Source: JAAUTY01 sp964397305 (GTDB taxonomy: Bacteria > Cyanobacteriota > Cyanobacteriia > Cyanobacteriales > Spirulinaceae). From it: 64,000 bases of DNA. Position numbers and translations under genes: made by a program. The DNA is taken from positions 1 through 64,000 of the forward strand of contig CAYNIP010000018.1 of assembly GCA_964397305.1 (NCBI GenBank). The letters run 5' to 3'. Under the pieces are notes generated by a model, which saw only the letters and a program-made list of their open reading frames with translations, was not told where the DNA came from and made no database searches. Positions 9,402-17,616 of the stretch are shown piece by piece (the stretch's first letter is position 1; each line of letters begins with the position of its first letter).

Positions 9402-10157
9402 ATGCAACCCCATGACCTGAATAGTTACGAAACCCAAAAAAGTCAAACCCAGATTTATGACGATACGGTTCCTGCCATGAAGAGTTGGCGCTTTTATCAC
9501 TTTCATGATATAAGTGCCAGTGCCAAAGTAAAGCAAGTTCATGGGATCAACGATAATCGTTATTTGCGTAGTGACGCTCAAAACTTAGCGGCTTTTCTAT
9601 ACTTTCTTAGAGAACATCATGCTGAACATTATCAGGGAATTGTGAAAACAATTCGCTTGGTGGCTCCCTTCTTTGGAGATTTTACCCTGCGTCCAAAAGT
9701 TGATAATCCAGAAAATATAGAGTTGGAGTGGGTGGAAAAAGATGCTGATATTCCCTTTAAGGCGCATCACCTGTCAGACAGAACCCTGCGCTTCATGTGT
9801 CTGACAACGGTACTATTACAGCCCGAGAAACTGCAACCCGAGACAATCTTGATCGATGAACCAGAGTTAGGGCTACATCCCTATGCGATTCAGACCTTAG
9901 CAGGATTATTACGATCTACTTCGCAGTCTAAACAAATCATCGTTTCAACCCAATCGGTACAGCTGTTGAATGAGTTTGAGCCGGAGGATGTGGTTGTGAG
10001 CGATCGCACGGATGGCTCAACTTTGCTGCACCGTCTGGAACCTGAAAAACTAGCAACCTGGCTGGAGGATTATTCTCTGGGAGAGCTGTGGCAGAAGAAT
10101 ATCTTGGGGGGGGCGGCCATCAAGAAGCGTCTTGAATCCCTGGCTGGCTCCCCTTGA
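9402..10157 (+). pseudogene. 5'-truncated AAA ATPase remnant (COG4637-like)
   Basis: The frame encodes only the C-terminal part of a predicted SMC-like AAA ATPase. From WRFYHFHD onwards it follows the family: NDNRYLRSDAQNLAAFLY, TIRLVAPFF, the Walker B segment TILIDEPELGLHPYAI and the switch region STQSVQLLNEFEPEDVVV. The N-terminal third with the Walker A (P-loop) is absent. The signature normally reading LSDGTLRF reads LSDRTLRF, so the conserved glycine is lost. Both defects argue that it cannot hydrolyse ATP normally. Intact relatives usually sit with a small DUF4276-type partner, not seen here. An ATG at 9402 (or 9342) allows about 250-270 residues to be translated, but I read it as a relic at the edge of the island. 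Confidence 0.7.
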
Positions 10158-10212
10158 TTGGTGATGTCTTGACTGTTTTGGTTTGCCAATTCACTTAATT
10201 TTCTGAACTGCT

Positions 10213-13194
10213 ATGTCCGTGCCCCCCCTCTCCCTCCAAGACGCCCCCTCGCTGATCGAGCGGGTGTTTCCGGCCCAGAAGATTTCGGCGGAGGCGCAGA
10301 AGGAGCGCAAGGCCAATTTGGGGCAAACCCTTACGGCATTGGGATCTTACTGGAAGGGACGCAAGCCGCTGATCATGGCTAGAGCGATTATTCTCGGATG
10401 TCTACTGCCAGCCACGGATGATCTGACGGCTGATTTAGAGATCTTTGAGAAACTTATGGGTATTGATGATGGTGCATTTGGTCGCCGTGAACCGGACTTC
10501 AATATGTTGGATATCGCTGGGCGAATCACCCTGAAGAATCCCTGGGACTTTTTTCATTACAGCAATAAACACTACGACTCGGTCGAAATTGACGCGCTCC
10601 AATTTCCACTTGATACATCACGGTATTCCAAGTTGAGATTGCGCTGGAAACGTGAAGTGGAGGATGGGCAGAAGCAAATATTTTTGAGGCAGGCATTAGA
10701 TAGTTTGTCATATGAAGAAAAGGTGAGGCTCTGCCGTCGTCCAGAGGATATCGCTCCGGAAATTCTTTATGGTCCAATTTGGGATGACGTAAACGCACAT
10801 CTGGCCCATTTTGGCATTGAAGCCTATTCCCACGAAGAGCTAGTGGAGCAGTTGGGGATATTGCGTTATGGGCATCGGCCCAGAGTGGGAGATACGTTTT
10901 GTGGGGGCGGCTCGATACCCTTTGAGGCGGCGCGGTTGGGATGTGATGTGTATGCCTCGGATCTGAATCCGGTGGCCTGCATGTTGACTTGGGGGGCGCT
11001 GAACATCATTGGGGCCAGCCCGGAGAAGCGGGCGGAGATTGAGCAGGCGCAAAAGGAAGTAGCCGAAGCGGTGAATCGGGAGATCACCGAGTTGGGGATT
11101 GAGCACAATGAGCGGGGGGACAGAGCAAAGGCGTTTTTGTATTGTTTGGAAACACAGTGTCCTGAGACTGGATGGATGGTGCCGATGTCCCCAAGCTGGA
11201 TAGTTTCCAAAAGTAAGAAGGTTTATGCCAAGCTCATACCCAACTTTGAACACAAACAGTTCGACATAGAGATAGTTTCAGGAGCAAGCGACTCAGAAAT
11301 GGAAGCTGCATACAATGGAACTGTTCAGGACAATAAGTTAGTTTACAAATTGCAAGGTACGACCTATATCACTTCCATAAAAACGCTTCGTGGAGACTAT
11401 CGTTCAAGAAGTAGAGAAAGCTTCAATAAATTACGAAAATGGGAACTCAATGACTTTCGCCCTAGACAAGATGACGTTTTCCAGGAGCGACTATTTTGCA
11501 TCCAGTGGATCACAAAAGACACACTGGAGTCTGCTCGGCAAGAAACATTTTTCTCTTCAGTTACAGAAGCTGACATTGATCGCGAAAACAAGGTTGAAAA
11601 GGTTGTCGAAAGGGAACTTAGTGCCTGGCAGGAGTTAGGTTTGGTACCGGACATGTTGATTGAGCCGGGAGCAAAAACAGATGAGCCAATTCGTACCAGA
11701 GGCTGGAGCTATTGGCATCATCTTTTTACTCCAAGACAGTTATTGATTCACGCATTATACAAAAGGAGAGTTTCTTCTTGTCTTTCTCTAGGTTTTGCAA
11801 ATGCTCTCGACTGGAACTCAAAACTTTCACACTGGCATAACAGGTGGGATAAATTTGAAAACTGTTTCTACAACCAAGCTCTAAATACATTTTGGAACTT
11901 TGGTCTCAGAGCATCTACTTTTGATAAAAATGCTCGATTTCCAGATTACTCGAGCTATCCTCTGAAGCCTGTTGAAACAGAAATTGAATCGAAAGATGCT
12001 TCTGAAACAACTTTTACTGCAGAAATTTGGTTGACTGATCCTCCTTATGCAGATGCAATTAGATATGAAGAAATAACAGAATTCTTCATTGCATGGCTTC
12101 GCAAAAATCCCCCCGCCCCCTTCGATCAATGGACATGGGATTCCCGCCGCGCCCTCGCCATCAAAGGCGATGGTGAAGACTTCCGCCGAGGCATGGTCGA
12201 TGCCTACCGCGCCATGACCCACCACATGCCCGACAACGGCTTGCAATGCGTCATGTTCACCCACCAAGACACCGGAGTTTGGGCGGATATGGTGTCCATC
12301 TTCTGGGCAGCGGGGCTGCAAGTCGTCAGCGCCTGGTACATCGCCACCGAAACCACCTCCGAACTCAAGCAGGGCGGCTACGTCCAGGGCACCGTCACGC
12401 TGCTGCTCCGCAAGCGCCTCGACACCGCCGCCACCTTCAAGCAGCGCCTCCTGCCCAAAATCCGTAAGGAGGTGCAGACCCAAATCGAAGCCATGCTCAA
12501 CCTCAACGATGCCGCCCAGGCCCATGGCGAAACCGTCTTCAACGACTCTGACCTGCAAATGGCCGGTTATGCCGCTGCCCTCAAAGTGCTGACCCGCTAC
12601 ACCAAAGTCGATGGCCGCGATGTCACCACCCTCGCCCTCCAACCCCGCCAAAAAGGCGAAACCACCGTCGTCGATGACATCGTGGAATATGCCTCCGAGG
12701 TCGCCAACAACCTGCTGATTCCCGATCGCCTCAAAGCCCTCAACCCCGACACCTGGCGCGAAATCGCTGGCGTTGAGCGGTTCTACCTCCGCATGGCCGC
12801 GATCGAGAAAACCGGAGCCGCCAAACTCGACAACTACCAAAACTTCTCCAAAGCCTTCCACGTCGAGTATCAACCGCTGATGGCCTCCCTCAAGCCCAAC
12901 CAGGCCCAACTCAAAAGCGCCGAGCAGTTCAAGCCCCGCGAACTCACCAGCGGCGACCTAGCCGGAACCCTCCTCAGCGAACTGCTCATGGCCATCCAAG
13001 AACTGCTGAACGACAAAGACCCCAAAGTTGTCCTGGACCAGATCCGCACCAGCCTCGATGACACCTACTTCCAAAAACGCCAGCACCTTATGGCTATGGC
13101 CCACTACCTGGCTGAGATGTGGCGCGATAGGCGTCCCGAAGAGGCCCAGAAGGCGGAAATTGTCGCAAACCGCATCCGCAATGAGGGGATTTAG
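10213..13194 (+). CDS. DUF1156-type adenine-specific DNA methylase
   Basis: A 993-residue DNA methyltransferase of the DUF1156 type found in anti-phage clusters. The N-terminal DUF1156 part includes EAQKERKANLGQTLTALG and MARAIILGCLLP (about 27-66). The SAM-binding motif I is in RVGDTFCGGGSIPFEAARLG (FCGGG near 227), and the catalytic motif IV DPPY is near 608. The roughly 380 residues between them probably contain target recognition. DNA coding for about residues 310-625 is distinctly AT-richer than the rest of the gene, suggesting exchange of the recognition region. Methylases of this family usually work with a DUF499 ATPase and a helicase; here the PLD-SNF2 helicase follows after an inserted toxin-antitoxin cassette, and no DUF499 gene is seen. 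The stop codon lies at the junction with the repeat array, so the C-terminal end may have been altered. Confidence 0.85.
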   Translation: MSVPPLSLQDAPSLIERVFPAQKISAEAQKERKANLGQTLTALGSYWKGRKPLIMARAIILGCLLPATDDLTADLEIFEKLMGIDDGAFGRREPDFNMLDIAGRITLKNPWDFFHYSNKHYDSVEIDALQFPLDTSRYSKLRLRWKREVEDGQKQIFLRQALDSLSYEEKVRLCRRPEDIAPEILYGPIWDDVNAHLAHFGIEAYSHEELVEQLGILRYGHRPRVGDTFCGGGSIPFEAARLGCDVYASDLNPVACMLTWGALNIIGASPEKRAEIEQAQKEVAEAVNREITELGIEHNERGDRAKAFLYCLETQCPETGWMVPMSPSWIVSKSKKVYAKLIPNFEHKQFDIEIVSGASDSEMEAAYNGTVQDNKLVYKLQGTTYITSIKTLRGDYRSRSRESFNKLRKWELNDFRPRQDDVFQERLFCIQWITKDTLESARQETFFSSVTEADIDRENKVEKVVERELSAWQELGLVPDMLIEPGAKTDEPIRTRGWSYWHHLFTPRQLLIHALYKRRVSSCLSLGFANALDWNSKLSHWHNRWDKFENCFYNQALNTFWNFGLRASTFDKNARFPDYSSYPLKPVETEIESKDASETTFTAEIWLTDPPYADAIRYEEITEFFIAWLRKNPPAPFDQWTWDSRRALAIKGDGEDFRRGMVDAYRAMTHHMPDNGLQCVMFTHQDTGVWADMVSIFWAAGLQVVSAWYIATETTSELKQGGYVQGTVTLLLRKRLDTAATFKQRLLPKIRKEVQTQIEAMLNLNDAAQAHGETVFNDSDLQMAGYAAALKVLTRYTKVDGRDVTTLALQPRQKGETTVVDDIVEYASEVANNLLIPDRLKALNPDTWREIAGVERFYLRMAAIEKTGAAKLDNYQNFSKAFHVEYQPLMASLKPNQAQLKSAEQFKPRELTSGDLAGTLLSELLMAIQELLNDKDPKVVLDQIRTSLDDTYFQKRQHLMAMAHYLAEMWRDRRPEEAQKAEIVANRIRNEGI

Positions 13195-13760
13195 GGGTGC
13201 ATCTCCCTTGGGAGACTCCCCTTCGCCCTCCTTGGGAGAAGGGGCCGGGGGATGAGGGTTTTCTCCAAGTTGAAGACCCTCACCCCCGGCCCCTCTCCCA
13301 GGGTGGGAGAGGGGAGAAATAGCTGCTTCTTGTTCCCCTTCTCCCCTTTTGGGAGAAGGGGCCGGGGGATGAGGGGGCAATTGGGAGACTCCCCTTCGCC
13401 CTCCTTGGGAGAAGGGGCCGGGGGATGAGGGTTTTCTCCAAGTTGAAGACCCTCACCCCCGGCCCCTCTCCCAGGGTGGGAGAGGGGAGAAATAGCTGCT
13501 TCTTGTTCCCCTTCTCCCCTTTTGGGAGAAGGGGCCGGGGGATGAGGGGGCAATTGGGAGACTCCCCTTCGCCCTCCTTGGGAGAAGGGGCCGGGGGATG
13601 AGGGTTTTCTCCAAGTTGAAGACCCTCACCCCCGGCCCCTCTCCCAGGGTGGGAGAGGGGAGAAATAGCTGCTTCTTGTTCCCCTTCTCCCCTTTTGGGA
13701 GAAGGGGCCGGGGGATGAGGGGGCAATTGGGAGACTCCCCTTCGCCCTCCTTGGGAGAAG
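13194..13760. repeat. Tandem array of a 173-bp hairpin-rich repeat (three units plus partial)
   Basis: Units begin at 13211, 13384 and 13557, each exactly 173 bases apart, with a partial fourth from 13730. Each unit contains three palindromes of the type CCCTTCTCCC...GGGAGAAGGGG followed by CCGGGGGATGAGGG. The first unit is preceded by GGGGTGCATCTCCCTTG, a hallmark also seen at 14539. The units read as identical, which points to recent amplification. Open frames through it are by-products of the repeat and not genes. Confidence 0.9.
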
Positions 13761-13898
13761 GCTTCGGCGTAGGCTCAGCCAAACGGTGAGGGGCCGAGGT
13801 GTGCCACGATGAAACAGTCAGAGTATTTACATCGCCCAGTACTAGGGTGTACACACATCTCAGTTGCTATCTACCCCCCTAATTCTGGAGAGCCTGCC

Positions 13899-14132
13899 AT
13901 GAATTCCTCCCTAGATCGCATCACTATCAACCCCGACATCTGCCACGGCAAACCCTGTATTCGTGGGCTGCGCTACCCTGTCGAGCTGTTGCTAGAGCTG
14001 CTCAGTTCTGGCATGACCCAGGCCGAAATTCTGGAAGACTATGACGACTTAGAGGAGGCAGACATCATCTCAGCCTTAGTGTTCGCCACCCGACTCAGCC
14101 AAGTCAAAAGCGTCTTTAAGCTGGCCTCATGA
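13899..14132 (+). CDS. DUF433 antitoxin
   Basis: A 77-residue DUF433 protein. The core ITINPDICHGKPCIRGLRYPVELLLELL and the following GMTQAEILEDYDDLEEADI are typical of this helix-turn-helix family, which acts as antitoxin and autoregulator in pairs with PIN-like DUF5615 toxins. I chose the ATG at 13899 because TGGAG precedes it at good spacing; the frame is open further upstream into repeat-derived sequence. The stop codon overlaps the toxin start by four bases (ATGA), so translation is probably coupled. The pair is enclosed by copies of the 173-bp repeat. Confidence 0.9.
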   Translation: MNSSLDRITINPDICHGKPCIRGLRYPVELLLELLSSGMTQAEILEDYDDLEEADIISALVFATRLSQVKSVFKLAS

Positions 14133-14482
14133 AATTTTTGGTGGATGCCCAACTGCCCCGGCGGTTGGCTCAGTTTCTTCAGAACGCTGGGTACGACACC
14201 CTACACACTCGTGATTTGCCTGATGATAACGCTACCTCAGACACCGCCATTAACACCCTGTCCATCGCTGAACAGCGAGTGGTGATCACCAAAGATGCCG
14301 ACTTTGTACAGTCGTTTTTGCTTCAAGGTCAACCCTATAAGCTGCTGCTGGTGGCGACGGGCAATATCAAAAACACTGACCTCGAAGCCCTATTTCAACA
14401 ATATCTGAGTCAACTGGTAGACCTGCTAGAAACCCATCACTACATCGAGTTAGGGCGCGATGCCGTCATCATTCATCAATAG
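14129..14482 (+). CDS. DUF5615 PIN-like toxin
   Basis: A 117-residue PIN-like ribonuclease toxin. The start MKFLVDAQLPRRLAQFLQ supplies the first acidic residue of the PIN-like active site. Further acidic positions are in HTRDLPDDNATSD and in VVITKDADFVQSFLL, the conserved order for DUF5615 proteins. It would cleave RNA when not bound by the DUF433 antitoxin encoded immediately upstream, with a four-base overlap. In this setting it may stabilise the neighbouring defence genes as an addiction module. No frameshift or missing acidic residue is seen, so the toxin is probably functional. Confidence 0.88.
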   Translation: MKFLVDAQLPRRLAQFLQNAGYDTLHTRDLPDDNATSDTAINTLSIAEQRVVITKDADFVQSFLLQGQPYKLLLVATGNIKNTDLEALFQQYLSQLVDLLETHHYIELGRDAVIIHQ

Positions 14483-14538
14483 CCAGGTTTCCTATTCATG
14501 AGGTTTTGACCACTGCCGACGAGTCCATATCTGATTAG

Positions 14539-14764
14539 GGGGTGCATCTCCCTTGGGAGACTCCCCTTCGCCCTCCTTGGGAGAAGGGGCCGGGGGATGA
14601 GGGTTTTCTCCAAGTTGAAGACCCTCACCCCCGGCCCCTCTCCCAGGGTGGGAGAGGGGAGAAATAGCTGCTTCTTGTTCCCCTTCTCCCCTTTTGGGAG
14701 AAGGGGCCGGGGGATGAGGGGGCAATTGGGAGACTCCCCTTCGCCCTCCTTGGGCGGGGTGAGG
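14539..14764. repeat. Second copy of the 173-bp repeat flanking the toxin-antitoxin cassette
   Basis: Bases 14539-14754 read as identical to 13194-13409, a 216-bp direct repeat about 1345 bases apart that brackets the DUF433/DUF5615 pair. The copy then breaks off into unrelated sequence (GCGGGGTGAGGG). The whole stretch between the toxin stop at 14482 and the helicase start has no gene. Confidence 0.88.
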
Positions 14765-14810
14765 GTAGACTTGCTTAATTGAGATGCACTCTGATTAGGG
14801 GATAGCACAC

Positions 14811-17582
14811 GTGATGACAGAGCCATCGATCCAGCGTTTTTCTTCTCGCACCCACCACCGCCTAGACCAAACAGTCCTCACGAAGTACCTGAAGCAAGCA
14901 AAACGCTACCACCGCATCGCGGGCTACTTCACCTCCTCCCTGTTTGAGATTGCCGGAGAACACCTCGACAACATCGAAGATGTCCGCATTGTCTGCAATT
15001 CCGACGTGCGTTCTGAAGACATCAAAGTGGCCAAGATTCAGGAAGCTAAACTGCTAGGCCGCCTCAATAGCCTGCCGGTCGAAGCGGAATCTTTGCTCAA
15101 CCGTCCCCGCTACCAATGGCTCTACCAGTTTCTAGACAGCCACCCCAACGCCATCCGCGTAGCGCCAGACGACTTCTGCGGGTTTGTCCACGGCAAAGCG
15201 GGGGTGATCGAACTGCATGATGGTCGCCGCATCGGCTTCATGGGGTCTATGAACGAAACTCGTGCGGGCTGGCAATCCCATTACGAGATCGTCTGGTCCG
15301 ACGAGAGCCCCGAGGGCGTGGACTGGATACAAGCGGAATTTGAGGCCTTGTGGGCCAAGGCTGTCCCGCTACCTCGAGCCGTTGTCCAAGAGGTCGGCCG
15401 TCGCGCCCATCGGGTGGAGATTGAGCTGGAGAAAGCATCTGACGCAAACAATCTGGCCCCCGCTGCCCTAGTGGAGTCGCCTATGTACCGGGAGGGACTT
15501 TCCCTCTCCCCCTGGCAGCGGGCCTTTGTGGCTGAGTGTATGAAGCACCTGCGCTGGCATGGTGTCGTCAGGCTGTTACTGGCCGATGAAGTGGGTTTAG
15601 GGAAAACCCTGGCCCTGGCTACAGCGGCCCTCACCTTAACCCTGATCCACGAACAGGAAATTGCTCAACGGGGCACTCGTACCCGTCGTCGTCCCATTGT
15701 CATCTTTGCCCCAGCTCCCCTGACGGAACAGTGGCAGACGGAACTGCTGGATAAGTTGGGGCTACCCTGTGCTCGTTGGTCGTCTCGCCAAAAAGTGTGG
15801 CTTGATCCCGAAGATCGGGCCATCTCCCCCACTGGGGCCGAAAACGTGACCCGCTGTCCCCTCCGCATTGGCATTATCTCCACGGGGCTGATCGTCCAAC
15901 CGACTAGGGAGCGGGAGCTCCTGAGTCAGCTCAACTTTGAGATCCTGATCCAGGACGAATCCCACAAATCTCGCACTAAGCAAGGTATGGGCAACGATGC
16001 GGGGGAGCCTAATGCTCTCTTGAAATTTATGCTGGCCGCAGCAGGGCGATCGCGCCATGTCCTGCTGGGAACGGCTACACCCATGCAAACCCAGGTGGAA
16101 GATTTATGGGATCAGTTAAAGATTTTGCACCAGGGCGATGGGCACTTTGTCTTGGGCCATGAGCTGAGTCCCTGGCACTACCCCGAACAGGTGGTTCCGG
16201 TAGTGATAGGCGAAGCGCATATTGACAATCTCGAAGAAGCTTGGCGTTTTTTGCGATCGCCCCTACCGCCGGTTGAATCCTCCTCCGAGGGCGACTTTCG
16301 CCGGGTGATCCACGAAATTCGGGGCGAGCTGGGAATGCAGCCCCAGAGCTTTAATGCGACGGCTCCGGTAGTCAACATTCCCTCTGCTATCCGGGATGAC
16401 TTGGAGGATCTGCTAGAAACCAAACAAGCCAATATGGGGTTCTTCCAGCGCCATAATCCCATTGTTCGCCATGTGGTGCTCCGCAAACGCAAGGTCCTCG
16501 AAGCAGCCGGACTCCTGCAAAAAGTGGGCGTAGACCTCCATCCCAACCAGGAAAAGTGTCGCGATCCAAATACTTTTGCGATCTTGTTCCAGCACCGGGC
16601 CTTGAGGACTGATTCGACCTTTCTCCAGGCCTATGAGGCCGCGCAAACTTTTGGCCGCGCTTATGGCCGGAGAGCAGGGGCCGGGTTTATGAAAAATCTG
16701 GTTGAGCAGCGCCTTTGCTCGAGTTGTGTTGCGGGCTTGAATACGGCGCAAGCGCTCCTGAAAAAGCAGCCCCTGGAGGAGGAGCAGGAGCTAGATCTGG
16801 GACAGCAGGAGGTTGAACTGGCGATCGCGGAACAAGAAGCCCTCCATGATTTAATCAAGGCTCTGGAAGAGATGCAGGGAGATGATCCAAAAATCAAAGC
16901 CGTTAAGCACTATCTCACCACAGAAAACTGGGTTCAGCACGGCTGCATCATCTTCAGTCAGTACTACGACACCGCCGCTTGGGTTGCTCAGGAGTTGGCG
17001 ATACTTTTCCCCGAGCAGCTCGTGGGCCTCTATGCGGGAGCTGATAAGAGTGCTTTATTTCGGGGGCCAAAAGACCTAACGCGACAAAAGCGAGAAACGC
17101 TCAAAAAAATGGTTGAAGACCAAGAAGTTCGCATCATGGTGGCGACGGATGCCGCCTGTGAAGGGTTAAATCTTCAGCGGCTGGGCACGCTGATCAATGT
17201 AGATCTGCCCTGGAATCCAACGCGCCTGGAGCAACGGATTGGCCGGATCAAGCGTTTTGGTCAAACGCGCCCCAGCGTTGACATGCTCAACTTAGTCTAT
17301 CAGAGCACTGTTGATGAGACTATTTACGAACGTCTTTCTTTGCGGATGAAAGATCGGTTTGACCTCTTTGGCTCCTTACCAGACACCATCGAAGATACTT
17401 GGATCGAAAATATCGAAATTCTGGATAAAAAGCTCGACGAATATATCAAGGCTCAGAAACGAGTTAACGGCTTTGATATTCGCTACAATGCGAATCTTGA
17501 TGCAGAGGAAGATGAATGGCGAAACTGTGCCAGGGTCCTCTCTCGTCGCAGCCTTGAGGATCTGATGCGGACTGGCTGGTGA
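14811..17582 (+). CDS. PLD-domain SNF2-family helicase
   Basis: A 923-residue fusion. Residues 1-200 form a phospholipase D-like domain with one HKD-type motif (HGKAG at 127-131, followed by GFMGSMNETRAGW). From about 230 comes a superfamily 2 SNF2-like helicase: Walker A DEVGLGKT near 259-266, Walker B-type DESH at 382-385, and C-terminal motifs including MVATDAACEGLNLQ, NVDLPWNPTRLEQRIGRIKR and FGQTRP. Such PLD-SNF2 proteins occur beside DUF1156 methylases in predicted anti-phage clusters and resemble helicase parts of DISARM-like systems. GTG 14811 and ATG 14814 are both possible starts; AGGGGA lies upstream. It belongs functionally with the DUF1156 gene, from which it is now separated by repeats and a toxin-antitoxin pair. 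It converges on the methylase gene at 17617. Confidence 0.85.
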   Translation: MMTEPSIQRFSSRTHHRLDQTVLTKYLKQAKRYHRIAGYFTSSLFEIAGEHLDNIEDVRIVCNSDVRSEDIKVAKIQEAKLLGRLNSLPVEAESLLNRPRYQWLYQFLDSHPNAIRVAPDDFCGFVHGKAGVIELHDGRRIGFMGSMNETRAGWQSHYEIVWSDESPEGVDWIQAEFEALWAKAVPLPRAVVQEVGRRAHRVEIELEKASDANNLAPAALVESPMYREGLSLSPWQRAFVAECMKHLRWHGVVRLLLADEVGLGKTLALATAALTLTLIHEQEIAQRGTRTRRRPIVIFAPAPLTEQWQTELLDKLGLPCARWSSRQKVWLDPEDRAISPTGAENVTRCPLRIGIISTGLIVQPTRERELLSQLNFEILIQDESHKSRTKQGMGNDAGEPNALLKFMLAAAGRSRHVLLGTATPMQTQVEDLWDQLKILHQGDGHFVLGHELSPWHYPEQVVPVVIGEAHIDNLEEAWRFLRSPLPPVESSSEGDFRRVIHEIRGELGMQPQSFNATAPVVNIPSAIRDDLEDLLETKQANMGFFQRHNPIVRHVVLRKRKVLEAAGLLQKVGVDLHPNQEKCRDPNTFAILFQHRALRTDSTFLQAYEAAQTFGRAYGRRAGAGFMKNLVEQRLCSSCVAGLNTAQALLKKQPLEEEQELDLGQQEVELAIAEQEALHDLIKALEEMQGDDPKIKAVKHYLTTENWVQHGCIIFSQYYDTAAWVAQELAILFPEQLVGLYAGADKSALFRGPKDLTRQKRETLKKMVEDQEVRIMVATDAACEGLNLQRLGTLINVDLPWNPTRLEQRIGRIKRFGQTRPSVDMLNLVYQSTVDETIYERLSLRMKDRFDLFGSLPDTIEDTWIENIEILDKKLDEYIKAQKRVNGFDIRYNANLDAEEDEWRNCARVLSRRSLEDLMRTGW

Positions 17583-17616
17583 AGGGGAGTCTCCAACGTG
17601 AGATGCACTCACTTGC

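Noticed and set aside
9161..9415. 84-residue frame before the ATPase relic
   Set aside because: It spans a dispersed repeat fragment and a composition border, has no family resemblance and no ribosome-binding site.
13191..13854. Overlapping open frames with PHPPAPSPKRGEGEQ-like repeats
   Set aside because: They come from the 173-bp palindromic DNA repeat read in several frames; the same peptides appear wherever the repeat occurs.
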